A stretch of 64,000 nucleotides of DNA from NCBI GenBank assembly GCA_018266355.1, contig JAFEAP010000020.1, forward strand, positions 1-64,000, read 5' to 3'. Under the pieces are notes generated by a model that saw only the letters and a list, made by a program, of their open reading frames with translations, had not been told where the DNA came from and did no database searches. Below are positions 1 through 9,394 of this stretch, piece after piece. This DNA is from Bdellovibrionales bacterium (GTDB taxonomy: Bacteria; Bdellovibrionota; UBA1018). Numbering within the stretch: position 1 is the stretch's first letter; every line of letters begins with the position of its first letter. The translations under genes and the position numbers were made by a program.

Positions 1-1
1 G

Positions 2-1309
2 ACCCGTTATTCGGCCGAGGACGCGTGGGTTTCGCTGAACCTCTGGAAGGCGATGAAGCCCGAGCTCCAATCGGGGGGCCTCATGCGGGTCTTCGCCGAG
101 GTCGACCTTCCGCTCGTCCAGATCCTGAGCAAGATGGAACGCGCGGGCGTCTCGATCGACGTCGATTGGCTCAAACAGCTCGCCGCCGAATTCACGAAGG
201 ACATCGCGGCGGTCGACAAGAAAATCGAGAAATTCACGAACGGCCCGATCAATTTGAACAGCCCGAAGCAGCTCGGTACGCTCCTCTTCGAACAGCTGAA
301 GCTCCCGCCCCAAGGAAAAACCAAGACGGGGTACTCGACCGACGCCTCCGTGCTCGAGACGCTCGCGCCCATGCACGAAGTGCCCCGACTCATCCTCCAG
401 CACCGCGAGATCGCGAAACTGATGGGGACGTACGTCGAGCCGCTGCCGACGATGCGGGACGCGAAGGACGGGAAGATCCACGCGGGTTTCCATCAAACGG
501 TCGCGGCGACGGGCCGCCTTTCGAGCGCGGATCCGAACCTCCAGAACATCCCCGTCCGCACCGAGCGCGGCCAAAAGATCCGCCGCGCGTTCGTGCCCTC
601 GAAAGGGAACGTCTTCGTCTCGGCCGACTACTCCCAGATCGAGCTCCGGATCCTCGCCCAGATGTCGGGGGATAAGGACCTGATCGCCTCGTTCCAGAAA
701 GACGAAGACGTCCACCGCCGGACGGCCTCCGAGATCTTCGACGTGAAACCGGAAGCGGTGACCGATTCCCAGCGCGCGGCCGCGAAGGCGATCAATTTCG
801 GCCTCATGTACGGGAAGAGCGCGTTCGCGTTGGCCGCGGAACTCGAGATTTCACGGACGGAGGCGAAGGACATCATCACGAAGTATTTCGCGCGCTATGC
901 CGGGGTGAAAAACTTCCTCGACGGCCTGATCGTCGAGGCGAAGGAAAAGGGCGAGACGGCGACGTTGCTCGGCCGTCGGCGCATCCTTCGCGACATCAAC
1001 GCGAAAAATCCGGCCCTGCGCGCCTCCGCCGAACGGATGGCGATGAATACCCCGATCCAGGGCACCGCGGCCGATTTGATGAAGCTCGCGATGATCCGAA
1101 TCGACGAGGCGCTCACGAAGGGCGGACTCGCCGCGAAGTTCATCATCCAAGTGCACGACGAAGTCGTGATCGATACGCCGAAGAGCGAGGTCGAGCAAGT
1201 GAAGAAGCTCGTCGCGGATTGCATGGAGCGCGCGTTCGAAGGCGTGGTGAAGATCGATATTCCGCTGCGGGTAAACGTCGCGACCGGGGCGACCTGGGCG
1301 GATCTTTAA
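2..1309 (+). CDS. polA: DNA polymerase I, C-terminal part (5' end outside window)
   Basis: The reading frame is open from the window edge, so this is the 3' part of a longer gene. It replicates and repairs DNA, filling gaps and replacing primers. The first residues (YSAEDAW) match the end of the 3'-5' exonuclease-like domain. The rest is a complete family A polymerase domain: motif A DYSQIELR with its metal-binding Asp, motif B around AKAINFGLMYG (O helix), and motif C VHDEV with the second catalytic Asp. The gene ends in TAA and is followed by a hairpin at 1329-1350. Only the missing N-terminus, including any 5' nuclease domain, is unknown. Confidence 0.97.
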   Translation, partial: TRYSAEDAWVSLNLWKAMKPELQSGGLMRVFAEVDLPLVQILSKMERAGVSIDVDWLKQLAAEFTKDIAAVDKKIEKFTNGPINLNSPKQLGTLLFEQLKLPPQGKTKTGYSTDASVLETLAPMHEVPRLILQHREIAKLMGTYVEPLPTMRDAKDGKIHAGFHQTVAATGRLSSADPNLQNIPVRTERGQKIRRAFVPSKGNVFVSADYSQIELRILAQMSGDKDLIASFQKDEDVHRRTASEIFDVKPEAVTDSQRAAAKAINFGLMYGKSAFALAAELEISRTEAKDIITKYFARYAGVKNFLDGLIVEAKEKGETATLLGRRRILRDINAKNPALRASAERMAMNTPIQGTAADLMKLAMIRIDEALTKGGLAAKFIIQVHDEVVIDTPKSEVEQVKKLVADCMERAFEGVVKIDIPLRVNVATGATWADL

Positions 1310-1328
1310 CCCCCTTACTTCGGCGAAG

Positions 1329-1350
1329 GATGGGTCTTTCGGGACCCATC
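1329..1350 (+). terminator. Probable terminator after polA
   Basis: A perfect 8-bp stem, GATGGGTC with GACCCATC around a 6-base loop, lies 20 bases after the polA stop. It is followed by a weak T tract (ctttc). The position fits an intrinsic terminator, but the tail is poor. Confidence 0.5.
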
Positions 1351-1441
1351 TTTCGTGGGCGCCAAATCGCGGTAATCTATATAGAGTCGTTACGAAATCT
1401 CGAATCGAGGTACGTTTCTGGGAGAGATTCGTTTTACGCGT

Positions 1442-4400
1442 TTGGTGGCGTGCGCGCTCGCGCTCGCGGCCGCCGGATGCGGAACCCAAATCAATACGCT
1501 GAGGAATGCCGCCACCCTGCGCACCGGGGCGAGCGGGGTGCCCCCGTCTTTGACGTCGTTCGCGCTGACGGACGCTTCCCCGACGAATCATGCGTCGCTC
1601 GGCGTGAGCTGGGGCGTACCGGTCGGCGGCGCGAGCGAATACTGCCTCCTCGAGAATTCGAGCGACGTGCTCGCGTGCGTGTGGCATAGCGGGACCTTAC
1701 CCACTTCTTACGTCGATTCGTCGGCCGACGGCGGCTTCGCGCTCACGGCTTACCTGAAGAACGACTATGGCGTCTCGGACGCGTACGTCTCGAACACGAT
1801 CACGATCGATCGGACCGCGCCGGTGCTCGCGTGGGCGACGGTCGGGAACGCCGATCCGACGAACGACCCGGTCTTCGCGATCTCCTACGGAGCCGTCACG
1901 TTCGCGCCGTACGTCGAGTACTGCATGCAGGAGAACAACACCTCGTCGGCGAGCTGCTCCTGGACGGCGGGAGCGTTGCCGTCGACCTTCAATGTGAATC
2001 CGACGAACGGATCGAAGGCGATCTCGATCTGGCTGCGCGACGCCGCGGGCAACGTCTCGGGCCGCGTGACGACGGCGCCGATCCTTTTCGACGGGAGCAC
2101 GCCGACCGTGGCGTTCACGTCCCCGGCGGCCGGTAGCTACGCGAACATCGGGAACGCGAGCGCCTTCGCGATTTCGGGCACCTGTTCCGAAAACGGCCGG
2201 AACGTCGTGATTTCGGGCGCCGCCTCGGCGACCGTGGCGTGCAGCGGCGGGACTTGGAATACGACGGTCGATGTATCGGGCGTCGGTTCGGGTCCGTTCA
2301 CGCTCAAGGCCGACCATTCGAACGCGGCGGGAACCTCCGCGGTCCAGGCGACTCGAGGGTTCAACGCCGATTCGAACGCGCCGACCGTCGCGATCGTCTT
2401 GCCGACGGCGGGCAGCTACGCGAATAACGCGAACAAGACCGCGTTCGCGATCTCGGGAACGTGCTCGGAGAACGGTCAGAACGTCGTGATCTCGGGCGCG
2501 GGCAGCGCGACCGTCGCGTGTGCCGGCGGGACGTGGTCGACGACGGTCGACGTTTCGGGCGCGGCCGACGGTTCCATCACGCTGCGCGCGGACCATTCGG
2601 ACGTCGCCGGAAATCCGGCGGCCCAAGATTCCCGCGTTTTCACGAAAGACACCGGTAACCCGGCGCTCGCGATCACCGCGCCGGCGGCGGCCAGCTACGT
2701 TTCGTCGGCGAACGTGACGGCGTTCGCCGTGAGCGGGACATGCTCGGAAAACGGTCGCACGATCTCCATTTCGGGAACGGTTACCGGTTCGACGGTCTGC
2801 GCAGCCGGTGCGTGGTCGATCAACCTCGATTTTTCCGCGGCGTCCGAGGGCGCCGTGACCGTCCAAGCCGACCTCTCGGACGCCGCCGGAAACTCCGCGG
2901 CCCAAGCCTCGATCGGATTCGTGAAGGACACCGTCGCCCCGTCGCTCGCTTCCGCCGCGATCACGAATTCGAGCCCGACGAACTCGACGACCTACGCGCT
3001 CAGTTACGGCGCGGTGACTGGGAGCTACGCCGATTATTGTATCCTCGAGAATTCGACGGCGGTCGGCGGATGTTCCTGGACGACGGCGGCTTTGCCGGCG
3101 AATTTCACGGTTTCGTCGACTGAGAACGCGAAGATTCTTTCCGTATGGTTAAGGGACGCGGCTGGGAACGTTTCCTCCCGCGTCGACACGAATTCCGTGA
3201 CGCTCCTCACGACGGCTCCGACCCTCGCTTCGGTGACGGTCACGAACGCGAATCCTACGAACTCGACGACCTACGCGCTCGCTTTCGGCGCGACGACCGG
3301 CTCGCCGAGCCAGTACTGCATCCTCGAGAACAGCACGACGGTCGGGAGCTGCGCATGGACGGCTTATCCGCTTCCGGCGAGCTTCGCGGTAAGCGCGACC
3401 GAAAACGCGAAAGTCCTGTCCGTCTGGCTGAAGGACGGGGCGGGGAACGTCTCGAACCGCGTCGACTCGAATTCGGTGACTTACGATATCACGCCGCCGA
3501 CGCTCGCGGGGGTTTCGATCCTGAACACTTCGCCGACGCCGAGCCGCGGTTATCTGCTTTCGTACACCGGTCTTTCGGAGGCTATCAGCGCGTACTGCAT
3601 CCTGCAGAACGACGCGACCGTGACGAATTGCGCGTGGACGAGCGCGACGGCGCTTCCGGATAGTTTCACGGTGAGCGCGACCCAAGGAGCGAACGTCCTG
3701 ACCGTATGGGTCCGCGACGCGGCCGGGAACCAGCAGGCCGCCGGGCGAAATTCGAATTCGGTGACTTATCAAAACGTTCTCGCGATCAGCCCGGCCTCCT
3801 CGACGATCAGCGCCGCCTTTTCGACGGACTCCTACGAGGGTTCGCGGTCGGGGCACGTCGCGACGATGCTCGCGAATGGGAAGGTCCTTTTCGCCGGAGG
3901 CTGTAACCTGACGAGCGGCGGTCCGAACATCTACTACTCGGTCGCGAAGCTCTACGATCCGACGACGGACTCGTGGAGTTTCGCGGGTCATCTCTCCGTT
4001 CCGCGGTGTTACGCCGCATGGGCGAAGCTCGCCGACGGCCGAGTCTTCGTCGCCGGCGGCCAGACCGCCGACAACACCTCTTCGAACACGGTGGACATCT
4101 ACGATCCGGCGACGAATACCTGGTCGGCGACCTACCCGATGACGACCGCGCGCGCTTATGCGAACGCCACCGTCCTCGCGAGCGGGAAGGTCCTCGTCTC
4201 GGGCGGTTTCACGAATACGAACGGGACAGTACGGAACACGACCGAAATTTACGATCCCTCGACCCAGGTTTGGATCGCCGGTCCGACGATGGGGGCATCG
4301 CGCTTCCATCATCGCGCGATCCTGCGCGGGAACGGGACGGTCCTGATCATCGGCGGATTGATCAGCTCGTCGAACTCGACGGCGACCACCGACGTCTTCA

Positions 4401-6169
4401 CTCCGAGCGGGCACCAAGGGACGATCGCCGCCGGGCCTTCGATGGCCCAGAAACGCGGCGACTTCGGGGCTATCCTGCTCTCGGCCTCCGAGTCTCCGAC
4501 CGGATCGGAAGCGGTTCTCGCGATCGCGGGTTTCGACGGGAACGCGACCTATCGGAATTCGGTCGAGCTCTACGACGGGACGAGCTGGACGACGAAGACC
4601 GCGATCACGGGCACGCGTCGCGGGGCGAGCTACGTGAAGTTCGCGGACGGCACCGTTTTCGTCACCGGCGGGACGGTCGGTTCCGGTCCGATCGGGACTT
4701 CCGGGCTCTACGATCCGAAAGCTTCGTCGGGAGCGGGCACTTGGACGTCGAAGGCGACGAGTGGCGTGAACGGTTCGTGGGGGATCTGTCAATACAACAC
4801 GGTCCCAATCCTGCTCGCGAACGGGAAGGTGATGCTCGTCTTCGGGGATTCGAGTACCGGCGGCGGCCATCCGAACCTCTACGATCCGGTCGCGGACAGC
4901 TGGAACACCGGCGGCACCGCGCATCCGAGTTATCCCTCGTTCGGACAAGTCCAAGGTCCGATGATTCAGCTGACTTCTACGGGGAAAGTGCTCACTTGCG
5001 GTTGGCGATCGAACATCACCTGGGAGAGTCCGCATTGCCTGCTCCTCGATCCGCAGAAGGGCGTCGTACTTCCCACCGGCGATCAGACGACCGGCCATCA
5101 GCGCGAGTTCGGCAACCTCATCGAACTCAGCGACGGAAGGGTATTGACGCTCGGCGGGGCTTGGAACGGGATCAGCCAGGCGCATAACAGCTCGGAGATC
5201 TACGATCCGGCCACCGACGTTTGGACGCTGAAGGCGAACTTGCCGAGTTACGTGTTCGGGCAGAAATCGGCGTTGCTCTCCGGGAATCGGGTGCTCGCCG
5301 TCGGCGGTTACGCGGGGACGGCGGCGAATAACGCTTCGTTGACGAACAAGACGTTCATTTACGACGTCGCCGCGAATACCTGGACTTCGCCCGCGTCCGC
5401 GAACCTGCCGAATAACCTGAACCACCACTCGATCGTGAGGACGCCGACCGGCCGCGTGTTCATCTACGGCGGAACGAACGGGACGAATCCGGTGAAAACG
5501 CTTTACGAGTGGAACGACGGGACGTCCTCGTGGACGGCGAAGACGAGTTCCTCGACCGCGCGGCAGGGAGCGCTCGCGGTTTACATTCCGGGAGGTGTGG
5601 CCGGGAAGATCATCGCCATCGGCGGCTACACGGCCCAAGACTCTTCCGCGACCGGCACTTCGGAGATTTACGACATCAACTCGGACTCGTGGACCGCTGG
5701 ACCCTCGCTGCCGAGTTCGATCACCCAAGCGCACCTCTGCGGCCAATACCTCGCCTCGCAGAATAAGGTCTATTTCGTAGGAAACTGGACGGGCTCGGCA
5801 TATTTCGCCGGACTTTTTAAGTACGACGTGGCCGGGAATACGATTACCGCCGGGGCGTCGGGCCAGGTGAGCGGCCCGTCTAGTTCGGACTATCAGCTCG
5901 GCCTTTCGTGCGGCGTCTTGAACGACGGAAGATTCTGGAACGCAGGCGGGGAGTATTCGCTGGTCCACGTCGTGAACGATGCGACTCCGGTGAGGTACAC
6001 CGCGAGCCAAGGCGACGGAAACTATGCGTTCAGTCTGACCTCGGGCACGGGTACGCTCGACGACCGGCACGTCTTCATCCCGGCCGCTCCGCTCGCTTCC
6101 GGTTCGAGCACCGTTCGCGTCGACGACGGCAGCGGCCAAAACGCGTCGGCCACGGCCACCGTCCCCTAA
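1442..6169 (+). CDS. Giant surface lipoprotein with Ig-like repeats and Kelch-type propeller
   Basis: Exported lipoprotein of about 1575 residues. A short hydrophobic signal ends in the lipobox AAAGC. Residues of about 35-215 carry two roughly 90-residue Ig-like repeats, each with a Cys pair (YCxLEN and CxW). Three repeats of a second type follow (SGTCSENG signature), then three more of the first type, to about residue 780. The remaining half has repeated GKVLxxGG and IYDPxTxxW motifs typical of Kelch propellers. The start is uncertain: the TTG at 1442 lies about 15 bases after GGGAGAG, and no ATG is available in frame. It is probably displayed on the cell surface for adhesion or glycan binding, which is inference. 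Confidence 0.85.
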   Translation: MVACALALAAAGCGTQINTLRNAATLRTGASGVPPSLTSFALTDASPTNHASLGVSWGVPVGGASEYCLLENSSDVLACVWHSGTLPTSYVDSSADGGFALTAYLKNDYGVSDAYVSNTITIDRTAPVLAWATVGNADPTNDPVFAISYGAVTFAPYVEYCMQENNTSSASCSWTAGALPSTFNVNPTNGSKAISIWLRDAAGNVSGRVTTAPILFDGSTPTVAFTSPAAGSYANIGNASAFAISGTCSENGRNVVISGAASATVACSGGTWNTTVDVSGVGSGPFTLKADHSNAAGTSAVQATRGFNADSNAPTVAIVLPTAGSYANNANKTAFAISGTCSENGQNVVISGAGSATVACAGGTWSTTVDVSGAADGSITLRADHSDVAGNPAAQDSRVFTKDTGNPALAITAPAAASYVSSANVTAFAVSGTCSENGRTISISGTVTGSTVCAAGAWSINLDFSAASEGAVTVQADLSDAAGNSAAQASIGFVKDTVAPSLASAAITNSSPTNSTTYALSYGAVTGSYADYCILENSTAVGGCSWTTAALPANFTVSSTENAKILSVWLRDAAGNVSSRVDTNSVTLLTTAPTLASVTVTNANPTNSTTYALAFGATTGSPSQYCILENSTTVGSCAWTAYPLPASFAVSATENAKVLSVWLKDGAGNVSNRVDSNSVTYDITPPTLAGVSILNTSPTPSRGYLLSYTGLSEAISAYCILQNDATVTNCAWTSATALPDSFTVSATQGANVLTVWVRDAAGNQQAAGRNSNSVTYQNVLAISPASSTISAAFSTDSYEGSRSGHVATMLANGKVLFAGGCNLTSGGPNIYYSVAKLYDPTTDSWSFAGHLSVPRCYAAWAKLADGRVFVAGGQTADNTSSNTVDIYDPATNTWSATYPMTTARAYANATVLASGKVLVSGGFTNTNGTVRNTTEIYDPSTQVWIAGPTMGASRFHHRAILRGNGTVLIIGGLISSSNSTATTDVFTPSGHQGTIAAGPSMAQKRGDFGAILLSASESPTGSEAVLAIAGFDGNATYRNSVELYDGTSWTTKTAITGTRRGASYVKFADGTVFVTGGTVGSGPIGTSGLYDPKASSGAGTWTSKATSGVNGSWGICQYNTVPILLANGKVMLVFGDSSTGGGHPNLYDPVADSWNTGGTAHPSYPSFGQVQGPMIQLTSTGKVLTCGWRSNITWESPHCLLLDPQKGVVLPTGDQTTGHQREFGNLIELSDGRVLTLGGAWNGISQAHNSSEIYDPATDVWTLKANLPSYVFGQKSALLSGNRVLAVGGYAGTAANNASLTNKTFIYDVAANTWTSPASANLPNNLNHHSIVRTPTGRVFIYGGTNGTNPVKTLYEWNDGTSSWTAKTSSSTARQGALAVYIPGGVAGKIIAIGGYTAQDSSATGTSEIYDINSDSWTAGPSLPSSITQAHLCGQYLASQNKVYFVGNWTGSAYFAGLFKYDVAGNTITAGASGQVSGPSSSDYQLGLSCGVLNDGRFWNAGGEYSLVHVVNDATPVRYTASQGDGNYAFSLTSGTGTLDDRHVFIPAAPLASGSSTVRVDDGSGQNASATATVP

Positions 6170-6173
6170 GCGT

Positions 6174-6716
6174 TCAGACCGCGCCGAGCGGCCGGCGGCC
6201 CATTTTTTTCAGCGCCTCGGTTCGGAAGCGGATCCACGGCACTTGGGCGGCCTTGTAAGCGGCGGCGGCCACCGAGGGCGCGATTTCGAGGCGTTTCACC
6301 CAGGCCTCGGCGTTCGCGCACGCCTCGTCGATGAGGGCGGTTCCGATCTCGCCGCCGCCCGGCGCGAGACGCGCGTTCAGGTCGATCGCGCTTTCGATGA
6401 AGGCGCGGTAGTGAGGATAGGCCCAAAGGTGAAATTCGAGGATCTCGGGCAGTCCGAGTTCGCGAACCGTGCCTTCGAGTTCGGCGTAGGCGTTCGCGTT
6501 CGAATGCGGGCCCGGGGTCTCGATCCACATCCCCGGCGCGAGCGAGGCGCCCGTCGGCGTTTTCGGTTCGAGGCCCGCGAGTCTTCGGTCGTCGTAGGAT
6601 TCTCCGGCGTCTTCGAGCATGTCGACGAGGTTCTCCTCGCCGAAGAAGGCGCCGAGACGCTTCAGCGTTTCCGCTTGGGCTCCGAGCAGCAGCACGAGGA
6701 AGTCGACGAGTCTCAT
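6174..6716 (-). CDS. Hypothetical protein, last gene of four-gene operon
   Basis: I do not recognise this 180-residue protein. It has no signal peptide. The N-terminus is mildly hydrophobic (LVLLLGAQ) and the rest looks soluble and helical. It starts 10 bases after the preceding minus-strand gene and is the last of four tightly packed genes (6174-8128). It converges on the giant lipoprotein gene with only four bases between the stop codons. Codon use is like its neighbours. It probably works with the other three proteins, whose roles are also unknown. Confidence 0.75.
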   Translation of the reverse strand: MRLVDFLVLLLGAQAETLKRLGAFFGEENLVDMLEDAGESYDDRRLAGLEPKTPTGASLAPGMWIETPGPHSNANAYAELEGTVRELGLPEILEFHLWAYPHYRAFIESAIDLNARLAPGGGEIGTALIDEACANAEAWVKRLEIAPSVAAAAYKAAQVPWIRFRTEALKKMGRRPLGAV

Positions 6717-6726
6717 CGCGTCTTCC

Positions 6727-7227
6727 TCATAGGATTTTCAGCACCTTCGCCGCCGCTTTCACGCCCGGGGCGGCCGCGAATCCGATCGGGTCGCCGGCCG
6801 TATCGCCGCGGAACGTGAAGTAGAATATCGCGTCCCAAGCACCGTCCGCGAGCGCGTGCACTCCGTTGCTCTCGAAGAAAAGCGGGGCGCCGTCGCGTTC
6901 GAGCGCCGTCTCGATCCAGGCGTGCAAGGCGTTCACCGATTCGACCTCGATGGTGAGGGGGAGCCGGTAAAAGGAAAACCCCTCCCGCAGCGCCTGGGCG
7001 GCCAGCGCGCGTTCCCAGTCGCGTCCGAATTCGTTCAGTTTAGCGCGGAAGACCTGCGGGAAGAACTTCAAGTCGAGATCGCCGACGGAATCGACCCCGG
7101 CTTCCCGGAAAACACGGTCCGCGTTTTCTCGGTCCTGCCGCTCGTGATAGGTGCGCCACTCGCGGCGGAGCGCGACGAGCGTCCGGAAGTCGGGGCGATC
7201 GAGGCGGGCGGGAGCGGCGGAACTCAT
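6727..7227 (-). CDS. Hypothetical protein of orphan operon
   Basis: Unrecognised 166-residue soluble protein without a signal peptide or membrane segment. The ATG overlaps the upstream gene's stop as ATGA (7224-7227), which implies translational coupling. The N-terminal third is rich in Arg and acidic residues. The C-terminal half has alternating hydrophobic segments (AIFYFTFRGD) suggesting a small alpha/beta fold. No catalytic motif is visible. Confidence 0.75.
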   Translation of the reverse strand: MSSAAPARLDRPDFRTLVALRREWRTYHERQDRENADRVFREAGVDSVGDLDLKFFPQVFRAKLNEFGRDWERALAAQALREGFSFYRLPLTIEVESVNALHAWIETALERDGAPLFFESNGVHALADGAWDAIFYFTFRGDTAGDPIGFAAAPGVKAAAKVLKIL

Positions 7228-7739
7228 CGGCTCGGCGGTTTCGGTTTCAGGATGGTCTGGACGGGACGAGAGGCCCGGTGCGGACCGGAAGGCGACTTCG
7301 GCACGACGTTCTCGACGACCGGGATGTCGACCGGGGCAAAACGCTCGCCGGGAGTCGCGGAAGAGTCGGTCCGCACGATCGTTCTCGCTCCGAGCTTCGG
7401 TCCGCGGAGACGGTGGTATTCGAGAAGCGCTTCCATCAGGCGGTCGTCCGATGTGGACGCGGACTTCGGCGCGGCCGCTTTCGCGGGCGGAGCGGTGTCG
7501 GGAGTTTTCGGTGCCGACGCGGCGGGCGCGGCGGCCGGAGGAAGCGTGGCCGACGATGCGGCGGCGAGAAAGGATTCCGTTTCGGAGATCGAGGCGGCGG
7601 CGATATCGCCGAGTTCCTTCAGGAGTTCGAGCGATTCGATCGGAGGCGAGGTGAAAAGTGCGGACGCCGACTCGAGTCCTTCGGCAGGACTCAGCGCGGG
7701 AGCGTGGAGGAGATCGAGAGGTTCGCCCGTCGGTTTCAT
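7224..7739 (-). CDS. Hypothetical Ala/Pro-rich protein of orphan operon
   Basis: Unrecognised 171-residue protein. I chose the ATG at 7739 because it overlaps the upstream stop as ATGA; the open frame extends further upstream but reads through the preceding gene. An N-terminal acidic helical part (to about residue 65) is followed by a low-complexity Ala/Pro/Lys linker (about 66-95), a short helical piece (LMEALLEYHRLRGPKL) and a basic Pro-rich tail. This suggests an adaptor with short binding segments. It lies inside the four-gene operon, and its function is unknown. Confidence 0.7.
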   Translation of the reverse strand: MKPTGEPLDLLHAPALSPAEGLESASALFTSPPIESLELLKELGDIAAASISETESFLAAASSATLPPAAAPAASAPKTPDTAPPAKAAAPKSASTSDDRLMEALLEYHRLRGPKLGARTIVRTDSSATPGERFAPVDIPVVENVVPKSPSGPHRASRPVQTILKPKPPSR

Positions 7740-8128
7740 TCGGTTACCCAGAGTTCCGCCCGGCCCTTCGGGAAATGACGTTTCGCTTCGGATGCGGACC
7801 ATCCGAAATCGGAGGCCGAAAAACCGATGCTCTTCAAGCCGAGCCCGTCGACGTTCTTCGCGAGTTTCGCCATTTCTTGGGTGGAGACGTTCCGGCGATC
7901 GTTCACGCCGAGCGTGAGGATGCGGAAGGTTTCGCGGCCGGAATCGGAAACGGGACGCGTGCAGGGGATCAGCGAGACTTCGCCGGACTCGCGGGAGATC
8001 GCGCCGGCTTGAAGCGCGCGCGCGATCGCGCCGCGGAATCTCCAGTCGAGGTGAAGGAAAGTCGCGTCGGGTTCGCGATCGGATTCCGGGAGACAAAGTA
8101 TCCAAGCGTCTACGCGCCGAGTCGCCAT
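7736..8128 (-). CDS. Small protein resembling the N-terminal domain of M17 leucyl aminopeptidases
   Basis: About 130 residues from ATG 8128; a GTG at 8188 would add 20 residues, and neither start has a good ribosome site. The pattern LDWRFRGAIARAL, then GEVSLIPC, then FRILTLGVND recalls the macro-like N-terminal domain of leucyl aminopeptidases. The catalytic M17 domain is absent, so a binding rather than peptidase role is likely. First gene of the four-gene operon. The family link was made by eye from pattern only. Confidence 0.5.
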   Translation of the reverse strand: MATRRVDAWILCLPESDREPDATFLHLDWRFRGAIARALQAGAISRESGEVSLIPCTRPVSDSGRETFRILTLGVNDRRNVSTQEMAKLAKNVDGLGLKSIGFSASDFGWSASEAKRHFPKGRAELWVTE

Positions 8129-8227
8129 GAGCGACTCGAGAGAGTGGCTAGCCGCGGATTTCGGGGAATCGGTTTCGTTCCGGACCACGGTTCTAGTTTA
8201 CCGAAAAGGCGGGAAAAGGAGCAAGCG

Positions 8228-8246
8228 TCACGCGTTTGACGCGTGA
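8228..8246. terminator. GC-rich hairpin upstream of the orphan operon
   Basis: A perfect 7-bp stem, TCACGCG/CGCGTGA with a 5-base loop, lies between the nusB stop and the orphan operon. Read on the minus strand it is followed by short T tracts (CCTTTT). It may terminate nrdR-nusB transcription. A second stem (CGCTGG/CCAGCG) sits just beside it at about 8247-8267. Confidence 0.4.
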
Positions 8247-8280
8247 GCGCTGGCGGTCGCTTCCAGCGAGCCTGCGGTCT

Positions 8281-8736
8281 TTATCCCGCGAGGGACGTTT
8301 TGCGATAGGAATCGAGGATCGCGTTCACGAATCCCGAGGTGTCGGCCGTGCCGAACTGTTTCGCGAGCTCCACGGCTTCGTCGATCGTGATCGCGGCGGG
8401 GATATCCTTAAAGCGGCTCATCTCGAAGAGGGCCATGCGGAGGAGGTTCCGGTCGATGAGCGCCATCCGCGAGATCTTCCAGTTGTTCGCGTACTTCTCG
8501 ATCTCGAGGTCGAGTTCCGGGATGTTCTTCAGCGTGCCGGCGACGAGCTCGGCCGCGAATTCACGGACGCCTTCGGTGACCTGGAAATGTTCGAAGTGCT
8601 TCTTCAGATCGTCCGCGAGCGCGAGTCCGGTCGGCACCGGCACGGCGGCTTCGCCCTTCGCGGCTGAGGCGTTCAGGTCGTACCGGTAAAGGATCTGGAG
8701 GGCGATTTCGCGGGCGTGGTGGCGGGAATGGTTCAT
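8281..8736 (-). CDS. nusB: Transcription antitermination factor NusB
   Basis: A 151-residue all-helical RNA-binding protein that, with NusE (ribosomal protein S10), binds boxA RNA and prevents early termination of rRNA transcription. The N-terminal signature HHAREIALQILYRYD and the C-terminal stretch around AITIDEAVELAKQFG, ending in FVNAILD, are diagnostic. The start overlaps the nrdR stop as ATGA. In many Deltaproteobacteria the riboflavin genes sit between nrdR and nusB; here they are missing. Confidence 0.96.
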   Translation of the reverse strand: MNHSRHHAREIALQILYRYDLNASAAKGEAAVPVPTGLALADDLKKHFEHFQVTEGVREFAAELVAGTLKNIPELDLEIEKYANNWKISRMALIDRNLLRMALFEMSRFKDIPAAITIDEAVELAKQFGTADTSGFVNAILDSYRKTSLAG

Positions 8737-9254
8737 GACGATTTCTCGGGACCGTTTTCCGGAAGGTGGGCGAAGGAGAAGAGCGGCGCGGCCGGATCGG
8801 TTTCCGGCGCCGGCGGTTCCTGGAGTTCGGCCACGAATTCGTCGACGTCGTTGAAGTCGCGGTAAACGGAGGCGAAGCGGACGTAGGCGACCTTGTCGAG
8901 CTTGTGGAGTTCGGCCATCACCATCTCGCCGACCGTTTTCGAGGGGACTTCCTTCAGGCCGTAGGATTGGAGGCGTTTCTCGATGCCCGTGACGAGCGCG
9001 TCGACGCGTTCGGCGGGGACGGCGAGTTTCTGGCAGGATTTCTCGATGCCCTGCCAGAGCTTCTCGCGCGCGTACGGTTCGCGGCGGCCGTCTTTCTTGA
9101 TCACGAGAGGCATCACTTCTTCGATGCGCTCGTAGGTCGTGAAGCGGCCTTCGCAGCGCGGGCAGACCCGGCGGCGGCGCGTGCTATCGCCGGTTTGATT
9201 CAACCGGGAATCGATGACTTTCGTTTCCGAAAAAGTGCAGTACGGGCAGCGCAT
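8733..9254 (-). CDS. nrdR: Transcriptional repressor NrdR
   Basis: A 173-residue nucleotide-sensing repressor of ribonucleotide reductase genes. An N-terminal zinc ribbon (CPYC and CPRC, residues about 3-34) binds DNA, followed by Arg-rich RRRRVC and TTYER. An ATP-cone domain starts near VIKKDGRREPY. A C-terminal extension of about 25 residues is rich in Glu and Pro. It is translationally coupled to nusB. Confidence 0.96.
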   Translation of the reverse strand: MRCPYCTFSETKVIDSRLNQTGDSTRRRRVCPRCEGRFTTYERIEEVMPLVIKKDGRREPYAREKLWQGIEKSCQKLAVPAERVDALVTGIEKRLQSYGLKEVPSKTVGEMVMAELHKLDKVAYVRFASVYRDFNDVDEFVAELQEPPAPETDPAAPLFSFAHLPENGPEKSS

Positions 9255-9394
9255 GCGTGGGGGGTTTAATACCTTTTTCGACCCTCCGCTTCAATCCTGA
9301 AAAAGCCCATAAATATCGAGGGGATACCTAGGCACTCTTTGCCCACTCAGTTTCGCCGTCAGACGCCGATCGGGGGAATACGGAGGAATTTCCC

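Noticed and set aside
3149-6139. A 996-codon antisense frame within the giant lipoprotein gene
   Set aside because: Very Arg-rich shadow protein without motifs. The sense frame has clear Ig-like and Kelch repeats.
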